From positions 80,023 to 144,022 of the forward strand of contig JAJDJP010000002.1 of assembly GCA_030267215.1 (NCBI GenBank): a stretch of 64,000 nucleotides of DNA, read 5' to 3'. The notes under the pieces are model-generated. The model worked only from the letters and a program-made list of their open reading frames with translations, ran no database searches and was not told where the DNA came from. This DNA comes from Ruminococcaceae bacterium OttesenSCG-928-A16. Lineage in GTDB: Bacteria; Bacillota; Clostridia; Oscillospirales; Ruminococcaceae. Positions 1 through 8,455 of this stretch are shown piece after piece. The translations under genes and the position numbers were made by a program. Numbering within the stretch: position 1 is the stretch's first letter; the number at the start of each line of letters is the position of its first letter.

Positions 1-2
1 GC

Positions 3-671
3 AGCCACCTGGCCCAGTGCGCCGGCATTAACGATACCCCCCTGCCCACCACCGAGCCCGAACTGACCGAAACCCTTACCCAGTTAAACACCCGCCAGTT
101 TGCCGTAATAAACAAGGCCGCTGGCCAAGAGATGCAGCAGGCCATTTTGGCCGCCAAGCAAGACCAGGACAGCGTGGGCGGCCTATTAGAAACCGCCATT
201 ACCGGCCTGCCCGCTGGCCTGGGCGAGCCTTTTTTTGGCTCGGTAGAAAGTGTGTTATCGGCACTATTTTTTAGCATACCAGCCGTAAAAGGGGTGGAGT
301 TTGGGCTGGGTTTTGGCTTTGCGCCGCTGCGTGGCAGCGATGCTAACGACCCCTTTGTGCTGCAAAACGGGCAGATAAAAACCCAAACCAACCACAACGG
401 CGGGCTAAACGGCGGCATTACCAATGGCATGCCGGTGGTTTTGCGGGCGGTGCTTAAACCCACCCCCAGCATTGCCAAGCCCCAAAACACTGTAAATGTT
501 GCCACCGGCACCCAACAAGTGCTACAGCTGCACGGCCGGCACGACCCCTGTGTGCTGCACCGTGCCCGTGCCGTGGCCGACGCCATGGCCGCCATTGGTT
601 TGGTGGATTTATTTAGCCAGCGCTACGGCACCCTGTGGCAAACAGGCGGGGCACCCCACTGCACCGTTTAA
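3..671 (+). CDS. aroC: Chorismate synthase, C-terminal part (5' end outside window)
   Basis: The frame is open from the window edge and ends at TAA 669-671, giving 222 C-terminal residues of a protein of roughly 360. Chorismate synthase converts 5-enolpyruvylshikimate-3-phosphate to chorismate using reduced FMN in the cytoplasm. Family-typical segments are visible: GLGEPFFGSVES, then KGVEFGLGF, the NGGLNGGITNGMP segment, and RHDPCVLHRA near the end. The next genes are aroE-aroK, aroQ, aroF, aroA and tyrA, so this is the first visible gene of an aromatic amino acid operon. The start and N-terminal half cannot be assessed here. Confidence 0.95.
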   Translation, partial: SHLAQCAGINDTPLPTTEPELTETLTQLNTRQFAVINKAAGQEMQQAILAAKQDQDSVGGLLETAITGLPAGLGEPFFGSVESVLSALFFSIPAVKGVEFGLGFGFAPLRGSDANDPFVLQNGQIKTQTNHNGGLNGGITNGMPVVLRAVLKPTPSIAKPQNTVNVATGTQQVLQLHGRHDPCVLHRARAVADAMAAIGLVDLFSQRYGTLWQTGGAPHCTV

Positions 672-890
672 AACGCTTGCGTTTTTGGGCATGTAAAAAA
701 CCATGCTTTAAACCATTTCACGCAGGAAGGCATCTTGCTTCAAAGCGGTATAATGCGTGCACGAATCATTTTCTTTTTTTATCGCAAATTCTTATTATAA
801 TGTTACCAATGCCATTGAGAATGTTTTTCCAATTAAAACTTCTGCTATTTTAATAAAATGTACCTTTAGATACTCCCACAGGAGGACAGC
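672..890 (+). promoter_or_regulatory. Intergenic region before aroE-aroK with two weak -10-like boxes
   Basis: These 219 bases separate aroC from the rest of the operon. TATAAT occurs at 749-754 and 796-801, but neither has a good -35 at 17 bases, so an internal promoter is only possible. No terminator hairpin was found. The ribosome site before the next gene is a strong AGGAGG-like box (ACAGGAGGACAGC then ATG at 891). Confidence 0.3.
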
Positions 891-2156
891 ATGCAAACCC
901 CCGAAAAACGCTACGAACTGATTGGCACCCCCCTTGCACAAAGCTTTTCTAAGCCTATTCACGAGGCACTGGGCGCCTATGCTTTTCATTTGCACGAGCT
1001 ACCAAACGAGGCCGCCGTGGCCGAGTACCTTACCCGCAAAGAATTTGGTGGCTGTAACGTAACCATACCTTACAAGCAAACTGTAATGCCTTTTTGCAAT
1101 GCCATCGACGAGCGTGCCGCACGCATTGGCGCGGTTAACACCATTGTAAACAACAACGGAAAGCTAACCGGCTATAACACCGATTATGACGGGTTTGCCC
1201 TGATGCTGGAACGCAAAAATATCCGGCTAGGGGGGAAAAAAGTGCTGCTGCTTGGCGGTGGGGCTACCAGCAAAACCGTAACCGCTGTAGCGCAAGACGC
1301 CGGCGCCACCGAAATTAAAATTGCCGCCCGCAACCCGCAAAACGGCCAGCTAAGCTTTGAAGAGGCCATGCAGCGTGGCGATTTTGAGGTAATTGTAAAC
1401 GTAACCCCGGTGGGCATGTACCCCCACAACGGCGAAACTTTGGTGGACCTTACCCGCTTTAACAACCTAACCGCTGTGGCCGACGTAATATACAACCCCT
1501 TAAAAACCCGCCTTATTTTAGATGCCGAAGCCCTTGGCATCCCTACGGCCGGTGGCCTACCTATGCTGGTGGGGCAAGCTGTGGGCTCGGCCCGGTTATA
1601 CACCGGCCTGCCTTTTGGCCCCCAAAAGGTAGAGCGGGTATTGGCGCAAACTGCCCAAAGGTTTGCCAATATTTTGCTAATTGGCATGCCCAGCAGCGGC
1701 AAAAGCAAACTGGGTAAAGCCGTTGCCAAAAAACTACACAAAGAATTTTTAGATTTGGATACCGCACTGGTACAAAAAGCAGGCAAGCCCATTCCCCAAA
1801 TTTTTGCCGAGGACGGCGAAGCCTATTTTCGCCAGCTGGAAACCGAAGTGCTGGCAGAAGAAACCAAGCTACCCGGCCGGGTGCTTTCTACCGGGGGCGG
1901 GGTGGTTACCCAAAGCCGCAACCTGCCGCTGCTACACCAAAACGGCGTAGTAGTTTTTATTAACCGCCCGCTGGCCTTGCTGCAAACCGGCAAAGGCCGC
2001 CCGCTAAGCAGCAGCCCCGCAGCACTAGAAACAATGGCTAAACAGCGCCTGCCCCTATACCGGCAGGCGGCAAATATAGAGGTTGAAAACAATGCCCCCT
2101 TTATGCAGGTGGTGCATAAGATACTGGAGGAAACCAATGAATTTTTTGATTATTAA
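891..2156 (+). CDS. Bifunctional shikimate dehydrogenase / shikimate kinase fusion
   Basis: A 421-residue protein carries two consecutive steps of the shikimate pathway. Residues about 1-265 are AroE: QSFSKPIH for substrate binding, NVTIPYK with the catalytic lysine, GAVNTI, GYNTDYDGF, a glycine-rich GGGATSK nucleotide site, and GLPMLVGQA near the domain end. Residues about 265-421 are AroK: a P-loop GMPSSGKS, DLD for magnesium and shikimate, FRQLE with the arginine, STGGGVV, and a lid with GRPL. The fused enzyme would reduce 3-dehydroshikimate and phosphorylate the product. AroE and AroK are usually separate proteins; here one reading frame joins them with almost no linker. The 3' end overlaps aroQ by 20 bases, implying coupled translation. 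Confidence 0.93.
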   Translation: MQTPEKRYELIGTPLAQSFSKPIHEALGAYAFHLHELPNEAAVAEYLTRKEFGGCNVTIPYKQTVMPFCNAIDERAARIGAVNTIVNNNGKLTGYNTDYDGFALMLERKNIRLGGKKVLLLGGGATSKTVTAVAQDAGATEIKIAARNPQNGQLSFEEAMQRGDFEVIVNVTPVGMYPHNGETLVDLTRFNNLTAVADVIYNPLKTRLILDAEALGIPTAGGLPMLVGQAVGSARLYTGLPFGPQKVERVLAQTAQRFANILLIGMPSSGKSKLGKAVAKKLHKEFLDLDTALVQKAGKPIPQIFAEDGEAYFRQLETEVLAEETKLPGRVLSTGGGVVTQSRNLPLLHQNGVVVFINRPLALLQTGKGRPLSSSPAALETMAKQRLPLYRQAANIEVENNAPFMQVVHKILEETNEFFDY

Positions 2157-2574
2157 TGGCCCCAATATTAACATGCTGGGCCTGCGCCAGCCCGAAATTT
2201 ACGGCACCGATACCTATAACGATTTGGTAGCACTGGTAACCGACACCTGTGAGCAGCACGGTATTACACCCGAATTTTTCCAAAGCAACCACGAGGGCGC
2301 TATTGTGGACGAAATTCAGCTTGCCTATGGTAAGTTCGATGGGATTATTATTAACCCCGCTGCTTTTACCCACACCTCGGTTGCTATTTTAGATGCGCTG
2401 CAAACCGTTAGCATTCCCACCGCCGAGGTGCATATTAGCGATATTACCCAGCGTGAAGAGTTTAGGCAAATTAGCTTTGCCGGGCTTGCCTGCCAACTGC
2501 ACTTTATTGGGCAGGGCCTTCAGGGTTATGCAAACGCCGTGGTAGAGCTAAAAGAATATATTGAGCAGTTGTAA
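2137..2574 (+). CDS. aroQ: Type II 3-dehydroquinate dehydratase
   Basis: A 145-residue cytoplasmic enzyme that dehydrates 3-dehydroquinate to 3-dehydroshikimate. The N-terminus MNFLIINGPNINMLGLRQPEIYG is the family signature, split here as LIINGPN and NMLGLRQP. Later QSNHEGAIVDEI, INPAAFTHTS and EVHISDI follow the family order, with catalytic tyrosine in EIYG and histidine in EVHIS. The start is ATG 2137 rather than the upstream in-frame codon at 2083, because a GGAGG box lies at the right distance (CTGGAGGAAACCA). The length is normal for the family. It overlaps the aroE-aroK stop by 20 bases. Confidence 0.95.
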   Translation: MNFLIINGPNINMLGLRQPEIYGTDTYNDLVALVTDTCEQHGITPEFFQSNHEGAIVDEIQLAYGKFDGIIINPAAFTHTSVAILDALQTVSIPTAEVHISDITQREEFRQISFAGLACQLHFIGQGLQGYANAVVELKEYIEQL

Positions 2575-2782
2575 AAGCGAATTCGTAGTAAGATTGTAAG
2601 TTCAAAACCAAACACTCGCCCTTAAATTCCCCTTTGGGGAGGGGGTGCGCAAAGCGCCGGGTGTTTTATTAAATAAAGTATCTTCGCTTCGCCACAAAGC
2701 AAAGCAATGTGTACGGTGGTAGTATAAAAAATTAACTATTAATTCGCATAAGCCTATACATCAACTAATAAAGGAACCCATT
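2575..2782. repeat. Intergenic spacer with a REP-like palindromic element
   Basis: At about 2612-2668 the sequence reads as ACTCGCCCTTAAATTCC then CCTTTGGGGAGGGGGTGCG, ending GCGCCGGGTGTTT. The arms ACTCGCCC and GGGTGTTT and the inner CCCC/GGGG are complementary. It resembles the CCC/GGG intergenic palindromes common in Bacillota, and similar C/G blocks recur at about 12495-12560 and 34895-34935. No gene is seen here. Confidence 0.4.
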
Positions 2783-3799
2783 ATGATTATTTCAACCAAA
2801 AAAGGCACGCCCCAAGTAGAAGTACAAAAAATAATCGATTCTTTTGAGGCACAGGGCTTACAGGTAACCCTGATACGTGGTACCGATTACAACGTGTTTG
2901 GCCTGGTGGGAGACACCACCAAAATAGACGAACGACAGATACGCGCCAACCCCTGGGTAGAAGAAGTTACCCGGGTGGCAGCGCCTTATAAGCTTGCCAA
3001 CCGCCTCTTCCACGAGGCCGACAGCGTAATTGATGTTGCGGGCATTGCGGTGGGTGGCAATGCCCCCATTGCGGTTATTGGCGGCCCTTGCAGCGTAGAG
3101 GGCGAAGCCATGGCCGTAGAGCTGGCAAAGCAGTGCAAAGCTGCCGGGGCCACCATGTTTAGGGGCGGGGCCTATAAACCCCGCACCTCGCCCTATGCTT
3201 TTCAAGGTATGGAAACCGAGGGCATACTGGCCCTTGTGAAAGCACGGCAGGCTACCGGCCTGCCCATTGTTAGCGAGATGATGGGCGAAGACACCGTGGA
3301 CGAATTTGAAGAATATGTAGACCTTGTGCAAATTGGCGCGCGCAACATGCAAAACTTTAACCTTTTAAAAGCTGCCGGTAAAATGACACGCCCCATTTTG
3401 CTAAAACGTGGCCTTGCCAACACCATTGAAGAATGGATTATGAGCGCTGAATATATTATGGCGGCGGGCAACCCCAACGTCATTTTTTGCGAGCGTGGTA
3501 TTCGCACCTTCGAAAAATATACCCGCAACACGTTAGATTTAAGCGTTATCCCCATTTTAAAGCAAAAAAGCCACCTGCCGGTAATTATAGACCCCAGCCA
3601 CGCCACCGGAGACTGGCGCCTGATTGAAAGCGCCAGCCTTGCGGCAGTGGCCGCCGGCGCCGACGGCCTGATGATAGAGGTGCACAGCGCCCCCGAATGC
3701 GCCTGGAGCGACGGCGCCCAAAGCCTGAAACCAGACAAATTTGCCGCCGTTATCGAAAAATGCCGTGCTGTTGCAAACGTGGTTGGGCGCACAATGTAA
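2783..3799 (+). CDS. aroF: 3-deoxy-7-phosphoheptulonate synthase (DAHP synthase)
   Basis: A 338-residue enzyme condensing phosphoenolpyruvate and erythrose 4-phosphate, the committed first step of aromatic synthesis. Residues about 1-70 resemble the small ferredoxin-like regulatory domain found in front of the barrel in this subgroup. The barrel shows GGPCSVEG, FRGGAYKPRTSPYAFQG, GARNMQNF, KRGL and IDPSHATG, then MIEVH. Because the enzyme carries the N-terminal domain, feedback control by tyrosine, phenylalanine or chorismate is likely, though the ligand cannot be told from sequence. The ATG at 2783 follows AAAGGAACCCATT. It lies 208 bases after aroQ, with a REP-like element between. Confidence 0.95.
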   Translation: MIISTKKGTPQVEVQKIIDSFEAQGLQVTLIRGTDYNVFGLVGDTTKIDERQIRANPWVEEVTRVAAPYKLANRLFHEADSVIDVAGIAVGGNAPIAVIGGPCSVEGEAMAVELAKQCKAAGATMFRGGAYKPRTSPYAFQGMETEGILALVKARQATGLPIVSEMMGEDTVDEFEEYVDLVQIGARNMQNFNLLKAAGKMTRPILLKRGLANTIEEWIMSAEYIMAAGNPNVIFCERGIRTFEKYTRNTLDLSVIPILKQKSHLPVIIDPSHATGDWRLIESASLAAVAAGADGLMIEVHSAPECAWSDGAQSLKPDKFAAVIEKCRAVANVVGRTM

Positions 3800-3821
3800 C
3801 TGGGTAACTGGCCCCACTAAC

Positions 3822-3848
3822 AAAGGGTATTTACCCTTTTTGCCCGGC
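3822..3848 (+). terminator. Weak hairpin with T-run after aroF
   Basis: AAAGGG-TATTTA-CCCTTT followed by TTT forms a short stem 23 bases after the aroF stop. It could be a weak terminator or attenuator between aroF and aroA. The stem has only six pairs, so readthrough is likely. Confidence 0.35.
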
Positions 3849-3954
3849 TTTGCAAAAGGCTGCCGCCAAGGCGCAGCCGGCTTGTGCTAATTTTGGGCAA
3901 TAAGCAAAAATTTACAAAGGCGAAACCCCCGCCACCAACAGGTAAGGAGCCCCC

Positions 3955-5229
3955 ATGGATGCCATTATTTTGCCCAGCAAACTGGGCGGCACGCTACAGG
4001 TACCACCCAGCAAAAGCATGGCACATCGCCTGCTTATTTGTGCTGCGCTGGCCAGGGGCACTTCGCAGGTGCAAAACCTTAGCTACTCGGTAGATATTAC
4101 CGCCACCGCCACAGCCATGGCGCAGCTTGGCGCGCAGCTAAACACCAGCGCCGGCACCGCCACCGTAACCGGCACCGGCGGCCATTTTGCACCACCCACA
4201 AAAGCGGTAAATTGCCACGAAAGCGGCTCTACCCTACGGCTGCTTATCCCTGTTTTTTCTTTGCTGGGCAAGCCGGTAAAGTTTACCGGTGCGGCACGGC
4301 TGTTTCAGCGGCCACACGCCGTATACGCCAATATTTTTAAAAACCAAAACCTGCCCTTTACCCAAACCGAAACCAGCCTGGAAATACAAGGCCCGCTGCA
4401 AAGCGGCCATTATAGCCTTGCGGGCAATGTTTCCAGCCAGTTTATCTCGGGCCTTTTGTTTGCGTTGCCGCTATTGCAGGGCAATAGCACCCTTACCATT
4501 GCCCCCCCGTTCGAAAGCCGCAGCTATGTACTGCTTACCCAGCAAGCCCAAAGCCTTTTTGGGGTGCAAAGCAATTGGCTAAACAAAAACACCCTGCACA
4601 TACCCGGGGGCCAGCAGTATAACGCTACCCATTGCACTGTAGAAGGCGACTGGAGCCAGGCCGCCGTGCCTGCCGTGTTGGGGGCCGTGTTGGGTGGCGT
4701 TTCGGTTGCCGGGTTATCGCAAACCTCTGCCCAGGGCGATAAAGCCATACTGGATATTTTGCAGCGCTGCGGCGCTGCGGCACAGTGGCAAAACGGCCTG
4801 CTAACCCTAACCCCACCACCCGGTGGCCTTTGCACCCCCAGCGATATTGACATGGCCGATTGCCCCGACCTTGGCCCTATTGTAAGCACGCTGGGCCTGT
4901 TTTGCCGGGGCACCACCCGCCTAGTTAACGCAGGCCGCCTGCGCATTAAAGAGAGCGACCGCATTGCCGCCATGCAAACCGAGCTAAATAAGCTTGGCGG
5001 GGCATTAACTTCTACCCAAAGCACCCTAACCATACCCGGCCCTGCCAAACTAACCGCTACCCAGCCCGCCGCCGCCCATACCGATCATCGCATTGTAATG
5101 GCCCTTACCGCAGCGGCCCTTATGGCGGGCATGCCGCTTACCATTGCCGGGGCCGAGGCCATTACCAAAAGCTGGCCCAGCTTTTTTAAAGATTTGCAAA
5201 CCATTGGCGCAAAGGTGGAGCTAACATGA
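3955..5229 (+). CDS. aroA: 3-phosphoshikimate 1-carboxyvinyltransferase (EPSP synthase)
   Basis: A 424-residue enzyme transferring enolpyruvyl from phosphoenolpyruvate to shikimate 3-phosphate. Visible motifs are PSKSMAHRLL near the N-terminus, ESGSTLRLLIP, NVSSQFISGLL, GDWSQAAVP, the conserved ESDRIAAM (RIKESDR) and TDHRIVMAL. The length matches the family. Cytoplasmic. ATG 3955 follows TAAGGAGCCCCC. Its stop overlaps the tyrA start (ATGA at 5226-5229), so the two are translationally coupled. The product feeds chorismate synthase encoded at the window's left edge. Confidence 0.96.
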   Translation: MDAIILPSKLGGTLQVPPSKSMAHRLLICAALARGTSQVQNLSYSVDITATATAMAQLGAQLNTSAGTATVTGTGGHFAPPTKAVNCHESGSTLRLLIPVFSLLGKPVKFTGAARLFQRPHAVYANIFKNQNLPFTQTETSLEIQGPLQSGHYSLAGNVSSQFISGLLFALPLLQGNSTLTIAPPFESRSYVLLTQQAQSLFGVQSNWLNKNTLHIPGGQQYNATHCTVEGDWSQAAVPAVLGAVLGGVSVAGLSQTSAQGDKAILDILQRCGAAAQWQNGLLTLTPPPGGLCTPSDIDMADCPDLGPIVSTLGLFCRGTTRLVNAGRLRIKESDRIAAMQTELNKLGGALTSTQSTLTIPGPAKLTATQPAAAHTDHRIVMALTAAALMAGMPLTIAGAEAITKSWPSFFKDLQTIGAKVELT

Positions 5230-6086
5230 AACAAAACGCAAATTTTTTAATTGTGGGGCTTGGCCTTATGGGCGGTAGCTATGCCATGGGGCTAACCCAA
5301 AATGGCCACACCGTAAACGCGCTGGATAAAGACCCCGCCACCATACAGTGGGCGCTAGAGCATGGCCTAATTGCCGGGGGCACCCATACCCTAAATAGCG
5401 CCGAGGCACATGCCCTTATTGGCAAAGCCGATTACATTGTGCTGGCCCTATACCCCAACAGCATTGTGCCGTGGCTTACCCAAAATAAGCCCTATTGTAA
5501 GCCCGGCGCTGTATTAACCGATTTAGCCGGCGTAAAAGCTTGTTTTGTGCCGCAGGCACAAGCATTGCTGGCACCTCATTTCGAGTTTATTCCCAGCCAC
5601 CCCATGGCCGGGCGCGAGGTAAGCGGTGTGCAAAATGCCAACCCAGCCATTTTTAAGGGTGCCAATTTTATTATTACCCCCACTGCGCAAAACACCCCTG
5701 CCGGCATTGCGTTTGCCACCACGCTTGCCCAAACCCTTGGCTTTGGCAACATCATTCAGCTTTCGCCAGCCGAGCACGACCAGATGATTGGCTACGTTAG
5801 CCAGCTAACCCACGCTATTGCGGTTAGCTTAATGAATGCAAACAGCGATGAGCGCCTGCCGCAGGTTACCGGCGATAGCTTTCGGGATTTAACCCGCATT
5901 GCCAACATGAACGAGGAACTTTGGAGCGAGCTTTTTATTGCCAACGCCCCGGCACTTACCAGCGAAATTGACGATTTTATTGATACCCTGCAAGATTTAC
6001 GCCAAAAACTGGCCAACGGCAACAAGGAGGCTTTGAAGGAACTCTTCCGGCAAAGCACCGCCCGCCGCCGTTTGTTTGATAAGTAA
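5226..6086 (+). CDS. tyrA: Prephenate dehydrogenase
   Basis: A 286-residue NAD(P)-dependent enzyme oxidising prephenate to 4-hydroxyphenylpyruvate for tyrosine synthesis. It opens with the Rossmann motif IVGLGLMGGSYA, followed by DKDPATI; the family HPMAGRE and later HDQMIGYVSQLTHAIA are present, including the catalytic histidine in SHPMAG. The protein stops soon after the dehydrogenase domain, with no chorismate mutase or ACT extension, so it looks monofunctional. It overlaps aroA by four bases. No pheA is visible in the window. Confidence 0.94.
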   Translation: MKQNANFLIVGLGLMGGSYAMGLTQNGHTVNALDKDPATIQWALEHGLIAGGTHTLNSAEAHALIGKADYIVLALYPNSIVPWLTQNKPYCKPGAVLTDLAGVKACFVPQAQALLAPHFEFIPSHPMAGREVSGVQNANPAIFKGANFIITPTAQNTPAGIAFATTLAQTLGFGNIIQLSPAEHDQMIGYVSQLTHAIAVSLMNANSDERLPQVTGDSFRDLTRIANMNEELWSELFIANAPALTSEIDDFIDTLQDLRQKLANGNKEALKELFRQSTARRRLFDK

Positions 6087-6101
6087 TGAAGGAGCCCTTG
6101 T

Positions 6102-6695
6102 ATGCCTTTAACCCTACGCCTTGCCACCCTGGCCGATGTACCTGCCATGCTGGCCATTTACACACCCTATGTGCAAAACACCACTGTTAGCTTTGAGTAT
6201 ACCCCGCCCAGCCAACAAGAATTTGCCCAGCGGCTGGCGGCTATTCAGGCAGAGTTTGCCTGGCTTGTGTGCGAGGTAAACGGGCAGATAATTGGCTATG
6301 CCTATGCCAGCCGCTTTGGTGTGCGGGCGGGGTATGGCTGGGCTACCGAGCTTTCGGTTTACATTGCTGCCGGGCAGCACGGGCATGGCGCCGGGCGTGC
6401 TTTATACACCGCTTTGCTTGCCGCCGTGCAGCAGCAAGGGTATATTTATGCTTACGCCCGCATTGCAACCCCCAACCCCGAAAGCGAAGGATTCCACACC
6501 CGCATGGGTTTTGTAAAAGAAGCCACCCTGCAACAGGTGGGCTATAAGCTGGGTCGGTATGTGGATATGAGCTATTATAAAAAACAGCTTTTGCCAAGCC
6601 TTCCAAACCCTGTTTTTCCGCTGCCGTTTTCTCAATTAAAGGCCGAGGTGCTGGCACAAATTTTACAAAATAGCACCCCTACAACAGGTGAATAA
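6102..6695 (+). CDS. GNAT N-acetyltransferase, phosphinothricin-acetyltransferase-like
   Basis: A 197-residue acetyl-CoA-dependent N-acetyltransferase. The N-terminal LRLATLADVPAMLAIY, the AYASRFG segment, TELSVYI, the acetyl-CoA loop QHGHGAGRAL, and the RMGFVKEA end segment are all arranged as in the Pat/Bar-like branch. It starts 15 bases after tyrA with GAAGGAGCCCTTGT, so it is probably the last gene of the aro operon. The last 35 residues after YYKKQ extend beyond the usual domain. The real substrate is unknown; family members acetylate amino acid analogues such as phosphinothricin or methionine sulfoximine. Confidence 0.85.
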   Translation: MPLTLRLATLADVPAMLAIYTPYVQNTTVSFEYTPPSQQEFAQRLAAIQAEFAWLVCEVNGQIIGYAYASRFGVRAGYGWATELSVYIAAGQHGHGAGRALYTALLAAVQQQGYIYAYARIATPNPESEGFHTRMGFVKEATLQQVGYKLGRYVDMSYYKKQLLPSLPNPVFPLPFSQLKAEVLAQILQNSTPTTGE

Positions 6696-6787
6696 ACCGC
6701 CCACCAGATACCGCGAGAGCTTGCCGGGCACGAACCAGGAAGCGCCCAAAGGGCGAAGTATTGTGCCCACTTAGTGGAAATAACAAA

Positions 6788-6829
6788 ACCACCCGTTACA
6801 GGCAAAGCGCCTATAGCGGGTGGTTTTTT
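6788..6829 (+). terminator. Intrinsic terminator closing the aro operon
   Basis: ACCACCCG...CGGGTGGT arms with an inner AGGC/GCCT pairing, followed by TTTTTTG. It lies between the converging GNAT gene and the minus-strand ABC ATPase, whose stop is at 6835, and AAAA on the left flank makes it usable in both directions. Confidence 0.85.
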
Positions 6830-6834
6830 GCATT

Positions 6835-7557
6835 TTATAAAACCTTAGAAAGAAAGGATTGCAAACGTTCATCTTGCGGGCTACCAAACAGTGCTTCGGG
6901 GGTATTTTGTTCACGAATTACCCCTTCGTCCATAAACAACACGCGGGTGGCCACCTCGCGGGCAAAATGCATTTCGTGGGTTACAATCACCATGGTCATG
7001 CCGGCATCGGCCACTTCCCGTATCAAGTCCAGCACTTCGCCCACCATTTCAGGGTCCAGCGCGCTGGTGGGTTCGTCAAACAGCATTACTTGCGGGTTCA
7101 TGGCAAGGGCACGCACAATGGCAATGCGCTGCTTTTGCCCGCCCGAAAGCATGGCCGGGTAGGTATCAGCCTTATCGGCCAAACCAATGCGCCGCAGCAG
7201 GGTATCGGCTGTTTCGTTGGCTTGTTGCTGGGTTTGCAGCCCCAGCTTTACCGGCGCCAGGGTAATGTTGCGCTGTATGGTTAAATTAGGGAACAAGTTG
7301 AAGTGCTGAAACACCATGCCCATTTTACGGCGCACCTTGTCCACATCGCAGCGGGGGCTGGTTATTTCTTCGCCATCAAACCAAATTTCGCCACCCGTAG
7401 GGGTTTCTAGCAGGTTTAGGCAGCGCAAAAAGGTGCTTTTGCCACTACCAGAGGGCCCAACAATGGCCACCTTTTCGCCGGGTTTAATGGTTTCGCTAAC
7501 CCCTTTTAGCACTGTCAAATCGCCAAAGTTCTTCAGTAAATTTTTAACCTCTATCAC
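6835..7557 (-). CDS. Polar amino acid ABC transporter, ATP-binding protein
   Basis: A 240-residue ATPase of the GlnQ/HisP type. It has Walker [10 protein letters not shown], a Q-loop at VFQHFNLF, the signature LSGGQKQR, Walker [15 protein letters not shown] and the switch histidine in VTHEMHFA. The longer frame back to 7638 is rejected: the family alignment begins at [15 protein letters not shown] 7557 has an AGGAGG ten bases upstream, and the residues before it are Cys/Arg-rich noise. It overlaps the permease by 14 bases. It powers uptake through the permease and the lipoprotein encoded upstream. Confidence 0.93.
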   Translation of the reverse strand: MIEVKNLLKNFGDLTVLKGVSETIKPGEKVAIVGPSGSGKSTFLRCLNLLETPTGGEIWFDGEEITSPRCDVDKVRRKMGMVFQHFNLFPNLTIQRNITLAPVKLGLQTQQQANETADTLLRRIGLADKADTYPAMLSGGQKQRIAIVRALAMNPQVMLFDEPTSALDPEMVGEVLDLIREVADAGMTMVIVTHEMHFAREVATRVLFMDEGVIREQNTPEALFGSPQDERLQSFLSKVL

Positions 7558-8233
7558 TGCGTGCAAACCTCCTCTCAATCCACCTTTGTACCTGGGTAAG
7601 CAGCACGGTAAGCAGCAGGTACAGCGCACCCGCCACAAACAGCGGGTAAATATTTAGTGTGCGGCCCTTAATTCCATTCGAAAGCTTGGTTAAATCGTTC
7701 ACCGCAATGTAGCCGGCAATCGAGGTTTCTTTTAGCAGCGAGATAAGCTCGTTAAACAACGAGGGCAAAATGTTTTTTACCGCCTGCGGCATTACAATGT
7801 ACCGCATGGTGCTGTTGCGCGAAAGCCCAAGCGAGCGCCCGGCTTCCATCTGCCCGGCATCTACCGAGTTAATGCCCCCGCGAAAAATTTCGGACGCATA
7901 GGCGCCAGAGTTAATGCCAAACCCAATATAGCAAGCCACCACACCGCTGGGCAAAAAGGTAAGCCCAAAATAAATAATAAGCAGCTGCAGCACCATGGGG
8001 GTGCCCCGTATTACGGTGGTGTAAAAGTTGCATATAACATTTAGCGCTTTAAGCACCGGGTTGCGGCTGCCCACCGCATAAATTTTAACCACCGCCACCA
8101 ACATACCCAGCACAATGCCAATTAGGCAGGCAACAAGGGTAATTTGCAGGGTTATAGCCAGCCCCTGCAAATACAGCTGCCAGCGGTTTTCCCTAATTAG
8201 GGCACCGTATAAATTATCTAAAATGGTTTGCAT
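7544..8233 (-). CDS. Polar amino acid ABC transporter, permease (HisM/GlnP type)
   Basis: A 229-residue integral membrane protein with about five hydrophobic segments. The family coupling region [22 protein letters not shown] (EAA loop) is clear, as are the RGTPMVLQL and [16 protein letters not shown] segments. A ribosome site GGAGGGAATTGC precedes ATG 8233. Only one permease gene is present, so it probably works as a homodimer. The 222-base gap to the binding-protein gene has no obvious terminator, consistent with one transcript. Confidence 0.93.
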   Translation of the reverse strand: MQTILDNLYGALIRENRWQLYLQGLAITLQITLVACLIGIVLGMLVAVVKIYAVGSRNPVLKALNVICNFYTTVIRGTPMVLQLLIIYFGLTFLPSGVVACYIGFGINSGAYASEIFRGGINSVDAGQMEAGRSLGLSRNSTMRYIVMPQAVKNILPSLFNELISLLKETSIAGYIAVNDLTKLSNGIKGRTLNIYPLFVAGALYLLLTVLLTQVQRWIERRFARSDRG

Positions 8234-8455
8234 GCAATTCCCTCCGTATGGGTTTGGGCAAAGCTTATTTCTCTAAAAATGGCTAAGCGTCCCTCCCCTG
8301 CCAAAAGCAAAGGAAGGACACACCGCCACCAAAAGCCAGTACAATACAATTTGCTGGTGATATTGCGCACAAGGCCCGCCGCCAATACCACATATCCGCC
8401 TTTGTTTTTCATTTGTATATTGTAAAACAAAGGGCGTAAAAAATCATTCCAAAAA

